A stretch of DNA of 64,000 nt from Thiomonas sp. X19 (GCF_900089495.1 NZ_LT605203.1:3362030-3426029), one strand, 5' to 3'. Positions 41,956 to 51,914 are shown, numbered from the stretch's first letter. The notes: generated by a model from the letters alone, not told the origin. Numbers and translations: made by a program.

Positions 41956-44481
41956 ATGTCGCAATTCAAGGATCGTGTCGCGCTGCCGCCGGCAGATGCG
42001 CAAAAAACCAATTTGACCTGCCATTTCTGCATCGTGGGCTGTGGCTACCACGCCTACACCTGGGATGCTGACCGCGAGGGCGGACGTGCGCCCAACCAGA
42101 ACGCGCTGGGGCTCGATTTTCGCAAGCAACTTCCACCCTTCGCCACCATCATGACCCCGGCGATGACCAATGTGCTGACCGACAAGAATGGCAAGCGTAA
42201 AGCCGTCATGATCGTGCCGGACAAGGCCTGCGTCGTCAACCAGGGGCTGAGCTCAACCCGGGGGGGCAAAATGGCTTCCTACTTCTACAACGCCGATGGC
42301 CTCACCAAAGAGCGTCTGCTTCATCCCCGTGTCTACTATGGTGACCAGTGGATGGACACTTCCTGGGACTACGCCTCCCAAGTTTATGGTGGCATGGTCA
42401 AAAAAATTCTGGACGAAGATGGTCCGGATGAGATCGCTGTGGCCATGTTTGACCATGGGGGCGCCGGCGGAGGTTTCGAGAACACGTGGGGCACCGGCAA
42501 GCTGATCTTCACCGGTATCCAGACCCCGACGGTGCGCATCCACAACCGTCCGGCGTACAACTCCGAATGCTTCGGCAACCGTGACATGGGCATTTTCGAG
42601 TTGAATAACAGCTACGAGGATGCCGAATTGGCTGACGTCATCTGGTCCATCGGCAACAATCCTTATGAAAACCAGACGAATTACTTCCTCGTGCACTGGC
42701 TGCCCAATCTGCAGGGCGGCACCGTGGACAAGAAGAAGAAAATGTTCCCCGGCGAACCGGTCGGTCCTGGCAAATTCATCTTCGTCGATCCGCGCCGCAA
42801 TCCGTCGATTTCGATTTGTGAGGATCTGGCCAAGGATCAGGTTCTGCACTTGGCGATCAATCCCGGGAGCGATGGCGCCCTGTTCAATGGCTTGTTGACC
42901 TACATCGTCGATCAAGGCTGGATCAACAAGGACTTCATTGCCAACCACACGGAAGGTTTCGAGGCGGCTGTCAAGGCCAACGCCATGTCGTTGGACGAGT
43001 GCAGTCGCATCACCGGCGTTTCGGTGGCGCAGATCAAGCAGGCTGCGGAGTGGAGCTACAAACCCAAGGCTCCGGGTAAGCAGCCACGCACCATGCATGC
43101 CTTCGAGAAAGGCATCATCTGGGGCAACAACAACTACGTCACCGAACAAGCCATTGGTGCCGTTGTCGTGGCCACGCACAATGTGGGCAGCCGACGTGGG
43201 ACAGGCTGGGTGCGCATGGGCGGTCACCAGGAAGGTTACACACGGCCCCCATATCCGGAACCCAAGTCCCGCTATCCGGCCGCCGACTTTCCCATTCCGC
43301 GCCATGACAAGTTGATCGAGGTTGATACCTACCTCATCAATGGCAAGGGCAAGATGATGACGTTCTGGGCGTGCAACACCTTCCAGACCACCAACAATGC
43401 CCAGGCTCTGCGCGAAGCCGTCATTCGCCGCAGTCAGATCGTCAAACAGGCCATGGGCCAGGCACGTGGCGCCACGCCCAAGGAGATGGTGGACGTGATC
43501 TACAAGGCAACGCAAAAGGGCGGGTTGTTTGTTGGAATGATGGATATCTATCCCACCATGATTGCCGAGGCGGCCCATGTGATGTTTCCGGGCGCTCTGC
43601 CGGGAGAAATGAACCACACCTCGATGAACGGTGAGCGCCGCCTGCGCATGTCCGAGAAGTTCATCGATCCCCCAGGCGAAGCCTTGCCCGACTGTCTGAC
43701 CGCAGCGCGAATCGCCAACACCATTCGCGTGATGTACGAGGCCGAAGGCAATGCCAAGATGGCCAAGCGCTTCGAAGGTTTCGAGTGGACAACCCCGGAA
43801 GATGCCTTCAACGATGGATTCCGCCAGGTCGGTCGACCGGGCGCACCCAAAATCGACAGTGAAGGTTACGCCACGGGCTACATGGCCACGTACGCACTGC
43901 TGCGCAAAGCTGGCAACAACGGCGTGCAGATGCCGATCAAGCAGGTTGATGGAGACAAGCTGCTGGGTTCGCCGACGCTTTATCCCGACGACAAGTTCGA
44001 CACGCCCAATGGCAAGATCCAGGTCTTTCCAGCGAAGTGGGATGGTTGGCTCAAACAGGCAGCCGAGGTCAAGGCCAAGTACAAATTCTGGATCAACAAC
44101 GGCCGGTTCAACGAAGTCTGGCAGTCTTGGTACAACAACCAATACGACCCCTTCATCATGGACCGTTACCCGATGGCGGTGATCCAGATGAATCCTGCGG
44201 ATATGGCGACCCTCGGCGTCAAGCCGACCGATGTGGTTGAAATCTACAACGACTACGGCACCACGATGGCAATGGCCTACCCGGAGCCGACCATCAAGCT
44301 CAACCAGTCCTTCGTCGTTTTCGGCGCGCCCAAAGGGGTCGTGGGTTCCGTGGTGACCACCGCAACGGATGTGCATTTCCTCGAGTACCACAAGGGAACC
44401 TGGGCCGACATTCGTCGGGTCGGCCCGATGCCCGACTGGAAACGTACGGTCTCGACCAAGAGCCGCATGTACGGGGTTTGA
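41956..44481 (+). CDS. aioA: Arsenite oxidase large molybdopterin subunit
   Basis: An 841-residue catalytic subunit of the DMSO-reductase family that oxidises arsenite to arsenate in the periplasm. The [3Fe-4S] ligands are C22-x2-C25-x3-C29 in [17 protein letters not shown], the AioA signature. [37 protein letters not shown] and [12 protein letters not shown] are molybdopterin-fold blocks of this family. There is no signal peptide of its own, as expected; it travels with AioB. It needs the bis-MGD cofactor, for which maturation genes follow downstream. Length is typical. Confidence 0.96.
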   Translation: MSQFKDRVALPPADAQKTNLTCHFCIVGCGYHAYTWDADREGGRAPNQNALGLDFRKQLPPFATIMTPAMTNVLTDKNGKRKAVMIVPDKACVVNQGLSSTRGGKMASYFYNADGLTKERLLHPRVYYGDQWMDTSWDYASQVYGGMVKKILDEDGPDEIAVAMFDHGGAGGGFENTWGTGKLIFTGIQTPTVRIHNRPAYNSECFGNRDMGIFELNNSYEDAELADVIWSIGNNPYENQTNYFLVHWLPNLQGGTVDKKKKMFPGEPVGPGKFIFVDPRRNPSISICEDLAKDQVLHLAINPGSDGALFNGLLTYIVDQGWINKDFIANHTEGFEAAVKANAMSLDECSRITGVSVAQIKQAAEWSYKPKAPGKQPRTMHAFEKGIIWGNNNYVTEQAIGAVVVATHNVGSRRGTGWVRMGGHQEGYTRPPYPEPKSRYPAADFPIPRHDKLIEVDTYLINGKGKMMTFWACNTFQTTNNAQALREAVIRRSQIVKQAMGQARGATPKEMVDVIYKATQKGGLFVGMMDIYPTMIAEAAHVMFPGALPGEMNHTSMNGERRLRMSEKFIDPPGEALPDCLTAARIANTIRVMYEAEGNAKMAKRFEGFEWTTPEDAFNDGFRQVGRPGAPKIDSEGYATGYMATYALLRKAGNNGVQMPIKQVDGDKLLGSPTLYPDDKFDTPNGKIQVFPAKWDGWLKQAAEVKAKYKFWINNGRFNEVWQSWYNNQYDPFIMDRYPMAVIQMNPADMATLGVKPTDVVEIYNDYGTTMAMAYPEPTIKLNQSFVVFGAPKGVVGSVVTTATDVHFLEYHKGTWADIRRVGPMPDWKRTVSTKSRMYGV

Positions 44482-44495
44482 ATCGCCCCCATTCT

Positions 44496-44516
44496 CCCAG
44501 GCCGAGATGGCCTGGG
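44496..44516 (+). terminator. Stem-loop after aioA
   Basis: CCCAGGCC-GAGAT-GGCCTGGG forms a perfect 8-bp stem 14 nt after the aioA stop. No T-run follows, so it more likely stabilises or processes mRNA between aioBA and the cytochrome gene than stops transcription. Confidence 0.5.
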
Positions 44517-44631
44517 GGAACCGCTGTCCTCCTCCTCGGGCGGCAGTTCCTTGGGCTCCTACCCTGGAGCCCATTTTTTGAATGCGGGAGTCAGTGCATT
44601 CCATGTCAAGCCATCAAAACTGAGGAACACG

Positions 44632-44943
44632 ATGAACAAACTTCTTTTGTGCACATCCCTGGCCTTGTTCGCAGCCCAAGCCTGGGCCGCCCCTGACATG
44701 TTGGCTTTGGCCAAGCAGAAGAACTGCCTGGGCTGCCATGCGCTGGACGCCAAGATCGTTGGCCCCGCCTACAAGGCCGTGGCCGAGAAATACGCTGGCA
44801 AGCCCGGTGCCGAGCAAATGCTGGTCAATGCCGTGTTGCATGGCCATGTCGGCACCTGGGGTCAGGTGCCGATGCCGGCCAACACCGATGTCACCCCGGC
44901 GCAGGCCAAGCAGTTGGTCGAGTGGATTTTGAGTCTGAAGTAA
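44632..44943 (+). CDS. Periplasmic class I cytochrome c of the aio operon
   Basis: A 103-residue c-type cytochrome. The signal peptide ends at AAQAWA (about residue 19). The heme site is NCLGCHALD (CxxCH), with the distal methionine in QVPMPANTDVTP. It matches small c551/c552 carriers known to take electrons from arsenite oxidase. ATG 44632 has a weak AGGAAC upstream. Its mature part is nearly repeated in the membrane-anchored cytochrome at 45458, which points to duplication. Confidence 0.93.
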   Translation: MNKLLLCTSLALFAAQAWAAPDMLALAKQKNCLGCHALDAKIVGPAYKAVAEKYAGKPGAEQMLVNAVLHGHVGTWGQVPMPANTDVTPAQAKQLVEWILSLK

Positions 44944-44965
44944 GCCCGTAGGCCAGAAGGCGGAG

Positions 44966-44998
44966 CAGCCGAGGCCTCATTGAAAGAGGCATCGGCTG
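44966..44998 (+). terminator. Long stem-loop between the cytochrome gene and aioF
   Basis: CAGCCGAGGCCTC and GAGGCATCGGCTG pair over 13 positions with one mismatch around a 7-nt loop. It begins 22 nt after the cytochrome stop. There is no T-run; a role in dampening or processing the operon transcript is possible. Confidence 0.5.
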
Positions 44999-45051
44999 GC
45001 GTAACCGCCCACAATCTCTCAGGGAGTTCCCGTCTTTCCACACCGCCAAGC

Positions 45052-45420
45052 ATGCGCTACCAACTTCCTTTTGCCCGCGACATGGGCAGCAACACGGGTT
45101 TGCGCGGACAAATCTTGCGCAGGCCTCTCGGCACGCGGGAGGATGACGTCACTGCGGTCTTCGAGGCCGCTGCCGAATTGTTCGCCGCCCTGTCATCCCC
45201 GATGCGATTGAGCATCGTTTGCCACCTGCGCGAGCAGGACATGAACGTGCAGCAGATTGCCAACCGGATCGGCAGCAGCCAGCCCAACACGTCCCTGCAT
45301 TTGCGCCAACTGCACCAGATCGGCATTGTGGATCGGTCGAGGAGCGGTCAGTCGGTGACGTACCGCATCCGCAACACCTTCGTGGCCGATCTGTGCAAGA
45401 TCGTTTGCCCAGGCCATTGA
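45052..45420 (+). CDS. aioF: ArsR/SmtB-family regulator of the aio operon (AioF-like)
   Basis: A 122-residue winged-helix protein: AAELFAALSSPMRLSIVCHL, then RIGSSQPNTSLHLRQLHQIG and RSRSGQSVTYRIRNTFVADL ending CKIVCPGH. An ArsR-family protein in this place, called AioF, is known to take part in arsenic regulation of the Thiomonas aio operon. Cysteines in VCHLRE and CKIVC could bind arsenite. The start is uncertain; ATG 45052 or a TTG at 44980 are both possible. A paralogue sits at 20255. Confidence 0.82.
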   Translation: MRYQLPFARDMGSNTGLRGQILRRPLGTREDDVTAVFEAAAELFAALSSPMRLSIVCHLREQDMNVQQIANRIGSSQPNTSLHLRQLHQIGIVDRSRSGQSVTYRIRNTFVADLCKIVCPGH

Positions 45421-45457
45421 GGGCGCGTGCAACAGCACTTGATCAGACCTCACCGCC

Positions 45458-46075
45458 ATGCATACCCCACCAGCCTCGCGCTCCAAACCCACACCCACGC
45501 ACGAACTGCCGTTCGGGGCGACCCTGCGCAAGCTGCTCCTGATCATCCCGGCGAGCTTCGCGCTGCCCGTGATCGTCCTGCTTCTGATCGCTTCCTACCT
45601 GTCCAACACAGTGGGACCAAACCCGGATTCGTCGCCGATGTCCACCCGCGCCATCGCTCGGCGCATTGCACCAGTGGCACAACTCGTGGTCGCATCCGGC
45701 CCTCGAATGGCCGAAAAGTGGAACGCCGCCTCGCTCTCCGCGGCAGCGCCGACACCGAACGCCCAGGCCAAGACACCGGCCACCGCCCACGCGCCTGTGG
45801 GCGGCACCAGCGCTTCGGCCATGCTGACCCTGGCCCGGCGGAAGAACTGCCTGACCTGTCATGCCGCCGATCACAAGGTCGTCGGCCCCGCGTACGAGGC
45901 CGTGGCCGAGAAATACGCGGGCAAACCCGGTGCCGAGCAGATGCTGGTCAATGCGGTGCTGCACGGCCATGTCGGCACCTGGGGCCCGGTGCCGATGCCG
46001 GCCAACACCGATGTGACCCCGACCCAGGCCAAGGATCTGGTGACCTGGATTCTGGGCCTGAACAAGGCGAGGTGA
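45458..46075 (+). CDS. Membrane-anchored cytochrome c with a duplicated heme domain
   Basis: A 205-residue cytochrome. An N-terminal membrane helix (LLLIIPASFALPVIVLLLIA) is followed by a linker of about 60 residues (NTVGPNPDSSPMSTRAIARR) and an Ala/Pro-rich stretch. The C-terminal domain has NCLTCHAADHKVVGPAYEAV and PVPMPANTDVTPTQAK. This last part is almost the same as the periplasmic cytochrome at 44632, also at DNA level. The N-terminal module resembles that of c5-type anchored cytochromes. It may link arsenite oxidase to a membrane oxidase. Confidence 0.88.
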   Translation: MHTPPASRSKPTPTHELPFGATLRKLLLIIPASFALPVIVLLLIASYLSNTVGPNPDSSPMSTRAIARRIAPVAQLVVASGPRMAEKWNAASLSAAAPTPNAQAKTPATAHAPVGGTSASAMLTLARRKNCLTCHAADHKVVGPAYEAVAEKYAGKPGAEQMLVNAVLHGHVGTWGPVPMPANTDVTPTQAKDLVTWILGLNKAR

Positions 46076-46360
46076 GCAGCCATGGCATCCGTTATCCGCA
46101 AGGCGGTCTTGGACAGGGGCGAAGTGATCACCCAAGCGCGCACAACCCAGCAGCGCCGGTGTGAGTGCCGCAAGGCCATGCGGCTCGACGCACGAGGCCT
46201 CGTGACCTCGGCACCCGGTTGCAGCGGCGCATCACGGCCCTGGTGCTGGCCGCCGCCATCGATTTCGTGTGGGACCGGGCTGAACGATGGGCTGCTGCTT
46301 TCCGGCCAAGCTTCGATCCGCATCTCAACACTCTCGATCTGTCCTAACGCCCCTGAATAC

Positions 46361-46945
46361 ATGGATGATTTCGACACCGCCGATGGGACACTTGAACTGA
46401 TCCGCAAGCGTCAGCAAACCTCCCCCAAGCGTCTCGTGGCTCCGGGGCCGACGTCCGAGCAAGTCCAAACCCTGTTCGAAGCCGCGGCACAGGCTCCGGA
46501 TCATGGCCTGATCCTGCCCTGGCGATTCGTCCGGGTTTCCGAGGCAGCACGTGGACAACTGGGTGAAGCCTTTGCTGCGGCCTTGCTCGAGCGTGACCCG
46601 CAAGCGACCGCGCAGCAACTTCAGAATGCGCGGGACAAGGCGCAACGCGCACCGTTCCTCGCCCTGGCGATCGTCGAAATGCAAGGAAAAAATCCAGACA
46701 TTCCCGTGGCCGAGCGCTTCGTTTCGTTGGGCTGCGCGCTCCAAAACATGCTGCTCATGGCCCACGCTCAAGGATTCGGTGCCGGTCTGGTCAGCGGCCA
46801 AGCCATGCAGTCCCTCGCGTTGCGCACGCTGTTTGGGCTTGAGGCGCATGAGCAGGCTGTGTGTTTCATCGCCACTGGAACCGTCAAAACCGCCAAGGCT
46901 AGCCGGAATCGGCCATCCCCGGACGTGTTTGTCCGCACACTTTAG
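46361..46945 (+). CDS. Nitroreductase-family flavoprotein
   Basis: A 194-residue protein of the FMN-dependent nitroreductase fold, similar to the YdjA type. LELIRKRQQTSPKRLVAPGP, AAAQAPDHGLILPWRFVRVS, SLGCALQNMLLMAHAQGFGA and AVCFIATGTV are the family blocks. ATG 46361 starts at the first helix. The gene is separated from the cytochrome gene by 285 nt with no gene. Substrate unknown; its position among aio, Rieske and molybdenum-cofactor genes suggests a link to arsenite metabolism or redox balance, but that is inference. Confidence 0.85.
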   Translation: MDDFDTADGTLELIRKRQQTSPKRLVAPGPTSEQVQTLFEAAAQAPDHGLILPWRFVRVSEAARGQLGEAFAAALLERDPQATAQQLQNARDKAQRAPFLALAIVEMQGKNPDIPVAERFVSLGCALQNMLLMAHAQGFGAGLVSGQAMQSLALRTLFGLEAHEQAVCFIATGTVKTAKASRNRPSPDVFVRTL

Positions 46946-46966
46946 AAACCCCCAGGGAGTTGAATC

Positions 46967-47260
46967 ATGACGTCACAGACGTATCCCGCGAAAGACTTCC
47001 TTTATTTCGCGCAGGCCTTCCACCACGGCGAACCCGAGCACCGGAGTTACGTCATCGCCGTGGGCTCGCTCGACGTGGTGGATCGCTTGGCGCGGGCCGA
47101 GCGGGATCGGCATCCGGATTATGGTGTTGCGGTTTATCGAGTGACCATCAATCAGTCTGCATCGGATCATATCCACCTGATTCATTACCACAGCTCCGAG
47201 ATTGGTGAGAAATGGACGGATCGGCGTGGCGCAAACCTGAAACACAGTATTCTCGAATGA
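46967..47260 (+). CDS. Conserved-looking hypothetical protein (97 aa)
   Basis: A 97-residue soluble protein with GGGAG upstream of ATG 46967. It reads YPAKDFLYFAQAFHHGEPEH, YVIAVGSLDVVDRLARAERD and VYRVTINQSASDHIHLIHYH, with seven His residues, so metal binding is possible. There is no signal peptide. I do not recognise it. It stands 21 nt after the nitroreductase gene and 43 nt before the Rieske gene in the same direction. Confidence 0.65.
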   Translation: MTSQTYPAKDFLYFAQAFHHGEPEHRSYVIAVGSLDVVDRLARAERDRHPDYGVAVYRVTINQSASDHIHLIHYHSSEIGEKWTDRRGANLKHSILE

Positions 47261-47303
47261 ACATCAAAACATTGCGCGTGGCCTTCCCGATGGAGGTATT
47301 TTC

Positions 47304-47882
47304 ATGGATCCAAAACGTAGAATCTGGCTGATTGCCACGGGCGTCTCGGCTTGCGTGGGAACCGCTGCCACAGCGGTTCCCTTCGTTGAATCGATGGAAC
47401 CGTCCGATGTGGCCAGAGTCAATGGCGAACCGATCGAACTGGACATCAGTCCAATACAACCAGGCCAAAAACTCATTGTGTTGTGGCGTGGCCAGCCCGT
47501 TTGGGTTTTGCGCCGAACCCCGCAGATGCTCGCTTCCCTGAAGATGACCCAGAATCTTGTTGCCGATCCGTTTTCAAAAAATACGCAGTATTCCACACCA
47601 CCATGGGCGCAGAACCAATGGCGATCCATCAAACCCGAATATTTTGTATTCATCGACATTTGCACCCATTTGGGTTGCGCCCCGAATCTTCGGGCCACAC
47701 CTGGGGCGCAACCAGGATTGCCAGATAACTGGCCAGGCGGATTTTTGTGCCCATGCCATGGCTCACGTTATGACTTGGCTGCCAGAGTCTTCAAAAACAT
47801 GCCAGCCCCGGCAAACATGGTCGTACCCGATTATGCCTTCATCAATGACAAAAAAATCTTGCTTGGCAAGCACAGGGCGTGA
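47304..47882 (+). CDS. Rieske iron-sulfur protein of the bc1 type (PetA-like), without cytochrome b or c1
   Basis: A 192-residue Rieske protein like the iron-sulfur subunit of cytochrome bc1. One N-terminal membrane helix ([20 protein letters not shown]) is preceded by MDPKRR. The cluster ligands are C120-T-H122-LG-C125 and C149-P-C151-H152. [17 protein letters not shown] and [18 protein letters not shown] are typical bc1 Rieske blocks. No petB or petC is near. It could be a spare subunit for the chromosomal bc1 complex or an electron carrier for arsenite oxidation; the data do not decide. Confidence 0.88.
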   Translation: MDPKRRIWLIATGVSACVGTAATAVPFVESMEPSDVARVNGEPIELDISPIQPGQKLIVLWRGQPVWVLRRTPQMLASLKMTQNLVADPFSKNTQYSTPPWAQNQWRSIKPEYFVFIDICTHLGCAPNLRATPGAQPGLPDNWPGGFLCPCHGSRYDLAARVFKNMPAPANMVVPDYAFINDKKILLGKHRA

Positions 47883-47955
47883 TGTTTTACGAACGGCCGA
47901 TCCCATTGAAGCGCGACCCCCAAGTCACTCCATCGATCAGCCTCCTGTGCGATCT

Positions 47956-49122
47956 GTGAACGATACTGAGCCGGTCGCACATCCCCCGGTGCGCCAGCCG
48001 ATTCCCATCGTCGACCATCGCCACGCCAGTATCGTGCCCAGCGTTCCCAAGCAAGTGTCGAAGCCCGCGCGGCTGGTGGCCGATCGGATGGGTCGTCCCT
48101 TGCATGATCTCCGCATTTCGGTCACCGACCGTTGCAACTTCCGCTGCACCTACTGCATGCCCAAGGAGGTCTTCGGCAAGGAGCATGCATTCCTGGCGCA
48201 TCGCGATTTGTTGAGTTTCGAGGAAATCACCCGTGCCGCGCGTGCCTTCATGGATCTTGGGGTGCGCAAGATCCGATTGACGGGCGGCGAGCCCCTGTTG
48301 CGCAAAAGCCAGGAACGCCTGGTGGCGATGTTGCACACCTTGCGCACCCCGGATGGACATCCACCTGAGTTGACCATGACCACCAACGGCTCGATCCTGG
48401 CGCGCAAGGCACAGACCCTCAAAGACGCGGGGCTGGATCGCGTGACCGTCAGCCTGGACGCGCTCGACGACACGGTGTTTCGTCGCATGAACGATGTCGA
48501 TTTCCCGGTGGCCGAGGTGCTGCGCGGAATCGAGACTGCCCAGGCCGTTGGGTTGGGGCCGGTGAAAGTGAATATGGTGGTCAAGCGCGGAACGAACGAT
48601 GCGCAAATCCTGCCCATGGTCGAGCGCTTCCGGGGCACCGGCATCGTGCTGCGCTTCATCGAATACATGGATGCGGGCAACTCCAACGGCTGGTGCATGA
48701 ACGAAGTGCTGCCGTCGCAAGAGGTGGTGGATCAGATTCATCGGCACCATCCCCTGCATCCGCTCGAAGCTCATCGCCCCGGAGAAACGGCCCAGCGTTG
48801 GGCCTTTGACGACGGCGGCGGAGAGATCGGCGTGATCTCCAGCGTGAGCCGTGCATTCTGTGGAACCTGCAGCCGCGCCCGTCTGTCGATGGAGGGCAAG
48901 CTGTATCTGTGCCTGTTTGCCAGCCACGGCCACGACCTGCGAGCCCTTTTGCGCGACAGCCCCCAGGCTGGCCGCGATCCTGTCAGCGATGCGCAGTTAC
49001 GCGCCGCGCTCGCGCAGATCTGGAGTCGCCGCGTCGACCGCTACTCCGAGCTTCGCGCCTTTCAGGCCTCCGGCGCATTGCCTTCGGAGCGCAAGGTCGA
49101 GATGTCTTACATCGGAGGCTAA
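47956..49122 (+). CDS. moaA: GTP 3',8-cyclase of molybdenum cofactor synthesis
   Basis: A radical-SAM enzyme that starts molybdopterin synthesis from GTP (388 aa from GTG 47956). The SAM cluster is in [14 protein letters not shown] (C-x3-C-x2-C); the second cluster is formed by C in [12 protein letters not shown] and LYLCLF. The C-terminus ends SYIGG with the functional GG. The start is uncertain: the frame is open from upstream, and GTG 47956, GTG 47947 or ATG 48088 are possible; homologues have 30-40 residues before [11 protein letters not shown], so GTG 47956 is preferred. It starts a block of Mo-cofactor genes. Confidence 0.92.
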   Translation: MNDTEPVAHPPVRQPIPIVDHRHASIVPSVPKQVSKPARLVADRMGRPLHDLRISVTDRCNFRCTYCMPKEVFGKEHAFLAHRDLLSFEEITRAARAFMDLGVRKIRLTGGEPLLRKSQERLVAMLHTLRTPDGHPPELTMTTNGSILARKAQTLKDAGLDRVTVSLDALDDTVFRRMNDVDFPVAEVLRGIETAQAVGLGPVKVNMVVKRGTNDAQILPMVERFRGTGIVLRFIEYMDAGNSNGWCMNEVLPSQEVVDQIHRHHPLHPLEAHRPGETAQRWAFDDGGGEIGVISSVSRAFCGTCSRARLSMEGKLYLCLFASHGHDLRALLRDSPQAGRDPVSDAQLRAALAQIWSRRVDRYSELRAFQASGALPSERKVEMSYIGG

Positions 49123-49127
49123 GCAGC

Positions 49128-49877
49128 GTGCACGCCGACATGGATGCGCAGCAGAAACATGGGTCGACGACCACGCCCATGACATCGCCATTAACCGGCG
49201 CGTCCACGCTTCTTGCAAGCGGGATCCCGGCCGAGGTCCTGACCGGCCTGATTCTCGCCGGTGGCCGCGCCTCGCGCATGGGAGGGCTCGACAAAGGTTT
49301 GCAGCCATTCCGTAGCACTCCCTTGATCCAGCACGTCCTGGAGAACCTCAAACCCCAAGTGGGGCAGGTCCTCATCAGCGCCAACCGCAACCTCACTGCC
49401 TACAGGCGCTTCGGCGTCCCGGTCCTGACCGATGCCGATCCCGCCGCGTTCGATGGCCCTCTGGCTGGAATTCTGGCGGGATTGCAGCACTGCAAGACCC
49501 GCTACGTGTTGGTCGTTCCCTGCGACAGCCCCCGGTTGCCGGAGAACTTTGCCCCAAGCATGGCACGTTGCCTCGAAGCCAGCCAGGCCGACTTCGTGAT
49601 GGCGCGCATGGCCGGCCGGACCAATCCTGTGATGAGCCTGATGCATGTCCGACTGCAAGATTCGCTGCAGGCGTTCTTGCACGCGGGCGGTCGCTCGGTA
49701 CTGGGCTGGGCCGATGGTTTGAAGACGGCCGTGGTGGATTTCGAGGGTGACGCAGCGATCTGGAATCTCAACACGCTGGACGATTTGCGCCGTGCCGAAT
49801 CCGGACCTGATCAGGTTTCTTCAGGCATGGCGCATAACGGTCAAGTCGGAGATCTCTCGCCATGGACCAGCCCTTAG
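49128..49877 (+). CDS. mobA: Molybdenum cofactor guanylyltransferase
   Basis: A 249-residue enzyme that links GMP to molybdopterin, needed for the bis-MGD cofactor of AioA. The signature LILAGGRASRMGGLDKGLQP is the GTP-binding start; VLTDADPAAFDGPLAGILAG and VLVVPCDSPRLP follow. The GTG at 49128 is preceded by GGAGG at 8 nt and is preferred to ATG 49140, which is too far from it. The end overlaps moeA by 16 nt. The organism may have another mobA elsewhere; this copy travels with the oxidase. Confidence 0.92.
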   Translation: MHADMDAQQKHGSTTTPMTSPLTGASTLLASGIPAEVLTGLILAGGRASRMGGLDKGLQPFRSTPLIQHVLENLKPQVGQVLISANRNLTAYRRFGVPVLTDADPAAFDGPLAGILAGLQHCKTRYVLVVPCDSPRLPENFAPSMARCLEASQADFVMARMAGRTNPVMSLMHVRLQDSLQAFLHAGGRSVLGWADGLKTAVVDFEGDAAIWNLNTLDDLRRAESGPDQVSSGMAHNGQVGDLSPWTSP

Positions 49878-51157
49878 CACCCCCCGACTTGGCCCAGGTG
49901 GTCAGTTGCGTCAGCGGCTACGACCCCAACGCCCTGCCGGTGGGCCGGGTGCAGGAGGTCATCCGCCGCTTCGTGCAGCCGGTGCGCGTGGCCGAGCGGG
50001 TGGACCTGCGTGCCGCGCTCGGGCGCGTGCTGGCCGAGGACGTGATCGTCCCGCAGGACGTGCCGGGACACGACAACTCCGGCATGGACGGCTACGCCCT
50101 GCGCGGCGCCGACCTGGCAGCCGATGGCTCGGCCGTGCTGCGCACGGTGGGCACCGGGCTTGCGGGGCATGGGTTCGAAGGCGATGTGCCGGCCGGCTGC
50201 TGCCTGCGCATCATGACCGGAGCGGCCATGCCGGCGAGTTGCGACACCGTGGTGCCGCAGGAGTTCTGCCGGGTCGAGGGCGATCGGGTGCGCATCCCGG
50301 CCGGCGTCCTCAGGCAGGGCGACAACTGCCGTCCGCGCGGCGAAGACCTGCTTGCCGGCGAGGCGGCGCTGCAAGCCGGCAAGCTGCTGCGTCCGGCCGA
50401 CATCGGCCTGGCCGCATCGCTCGGAGCGGCCGAGGTGATGGTGTGGCGCAAACTGCGCGTGGCCTTCCTGTCCAGCGGCGACGAGCTGCGTTCCATTGGT
50501 CAAACGCTGGACGAAGGCTGCGTGTACGACAGCAACCGCTACACCCTGTGGGCCATGCTGCAGCGTCTCGGCTGCGAGGTGCTGGACCTGGGCGTGGTGC
50601 GCGACGATCCCGCCGCGCTCGAAACCGCCTTGCGCCAGGCCTGCGAGAACGCCGACGCCGTCATCACCTCGGGCGGCGTGAGCGTGAGCGAGGCCGACCA
50701 CCTGCGTAGGGTTATGGCCACGCTGGGCGACGTGGTGTTCTGGCGCATCGCCATGCGCCCGGGCCGACCCATGGCCTTCGGCCGCATCGAGAGCGGCGCG
50801 CACAGCGCCATGCTGTTCGGCCTGCCCGGCAATCCGGTGGCCGTGATGGTGACCTTCTACCACTTCGTGCGCGAGGCCCTGCTACACATGATGGGCGCGC
50901 CGATGCAGCCTCTGCCGCTGTTGCCGGTGGTGGCGCAAACCGCGCTGCGCAAGCGGCCCGGCCGCACCGAATACCAGCGCGCCGTGCTCGAACGCCGGCC
51001 CGACGGCCGGCTGGGCGCACGCACCACCGGCGACCAGGGCTCCGGCATCCTGCGCTCCATGAGCCGGGCCGACGGCTTCATCGTGCTGCACCACGAACAA
51101 GACAGCGTGCAGGCGGGCGACCTGGTGGACTTCCTGCCCTTCGAAGGGCTGGTGTGA
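49862..51157 (+). CDS. moeA: Molybdopterin molybdenumtransferase
   Basis: A 431-residue MoeA that inserts molybdate into adenylylated molybdopterin. Domain blocks: LGRVLAEDVIVPQDVPGHDN, SGMDGYAL, IMTGAAMPASCDTVVPQEFC, then the MPT-binding fold with SSGDELRSIGQTLDEG, TSGGVSVSEADHLRRVM and FGLPGNPVAVMVTFYHFV. The ATG overlaps the end of mobA. The very high GC usage of this gene stands out from the neighbouring genes and may reflect a different origin. Confidence 0.93.
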   Translation: MDQPLAPPDLAQVVSCVSGYDPNALPVGRVQEVIRRFVQPVRVAERVDLRAALGRVLAEDVIVPQDVPGHDNSGMDGYALRGADLAADGSAVLRTVGTGLAGHGFEGDVPAGCCLRIMTGAAMPASCDTVVPQEFCRVEGDRVRIPAGVLRQGDNCRPRGEDLLAGEAALQAGKLLRPADIGLAASLGAAEVMVWRKLRVAFLSSGDELRSIGQTLDEGCVYDSNRYTLWAMLQRLGCEVLDLGVVRDDPAALETALRQACENADAVITSGGVSVSEADHLRRVMATLGDVVFWRIAMRPGRPMAFGRIESGAHSAMLFGLPGNPVAVMVTFYHFVREALLHMMGAPMQPLPLLPVVAQTALRKRPGRTEYQRAVLERRPDGRLGARTTGDQGSGILRSMSRADGFIVLHHEQDSVQAGDLVDFLPFEGLV

Positions 51158-51293
51158 TGCGAATCTTGCAAACGCGTCGTGGCCAGCTTCTCGTGGAATC
51201 GGTGTCTGTTTGGCTGTGGGCGAGGCAAGAGGGTTTCCCGCGGACAAGATCGCGCGTCGAGCGGGTCCTGGGGCAAACATTCGGAGGCGACGC

Positions 51294-51914
51294 ATGAAAC
51301 CGACCCGCCAGGAACAGCTTGCACTCGATGTGATGTTGGCTCTGGCCAGGGCGCGCAGTGGGTCCGCCAGCGTGCAGGATCTCGGAGCGGCGCTGCAGAT
51401 GGCCCCGTCCACCCTGAAAACCTTGTTCGAGCGCTTGATGGACGCAGGACTGCTGCGCTGCGAGTCCGCCCCTGACGATTGTTATGGGCTGGCACGCGCG
51501 CCGCGTTCGATCACCGCGGCGGATATCGTCCTGGCGAGCCAACAAGGGCCCGGTGGGGCCGGCCATGGGCGGCTGATCGGAGCGCGGAACAGGGCCAGCA
51601 TGGAGGCCACCGCATTGCGGGCACTCGAGACTGCCTTGAATCGCTGCAGTCTGGAGTTTTTACAAGCGATCACGCTGCAGGATCTTGCTCGGGGCATGCC
51701 ATGCTGTGAGAATGCACGCTCCCATGAGTTCCAGCGGGAAGCACCAAGGCATCGCCCTGCGCCGCAAGCCAACCAGGAGCGCAAACTTGATGACCCGACA
51801 GCACGAGGGCGAAGGCGTTCGCAAGGACCGCGCGAAATGCCACCAATGCGCGATTCGCGCGCTGTGCATCTTCAAGCATTGGCTCCTGGAGGAGTTGGAC
51901 GCTGTTTCCGCTGA
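51294..51914 (+). CDS. Rrf2-family-like transcriptional regulator
   Basis: A 206-residue frame whose first 135 residues are Rrf2-like: RQEQLALDVMLALARARSGS, then VQDLGAALQMAPSTLKTLFE and RLMDAGLLRCESAPDDCYGL with RAPRSITAADIVLASQQ. The Rrf2 wing and dimer helix are recognisable. The three-cysteine cluster motif of IscR/NsrR is absent. After GMPCC (about residue 140) the sequence turns Arg/Pro-rich, where the frame crosses the start of the next gene, so the 3' end may be altered. It overlaps the FNR-like gene by 125 nt. Confidence 0.65.
   Translation: MKPTRQEQLALDVMLALARARSGSASVQDLGAALQMAPSTLKTLFERLMDAGLLRCESAPDDCYGLARAPRSITAADIVLASQQGPGGAGHGRLIGARNRASMEATALRALETALNRCSLEFLQAITLQDLARGMPCCENARSHEFQREAPRHRPAPQANQERKLDDPTARGRRRSQGPREMPPMRDSRAVHLQALAPGGVGRCFR

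Noticed and set aside
42253..44604. A 783-codon open frame on the minus strand
   Set aside because: It lies entirely over aioA in the opposite direction, has no motif and arises from GC-rich codon usage.
46082..46360. N-terminal extension of the nitroreductase-like protein
   Set aside because: The in-frame extension has no domain character and the family starts at the methionine at 46361.
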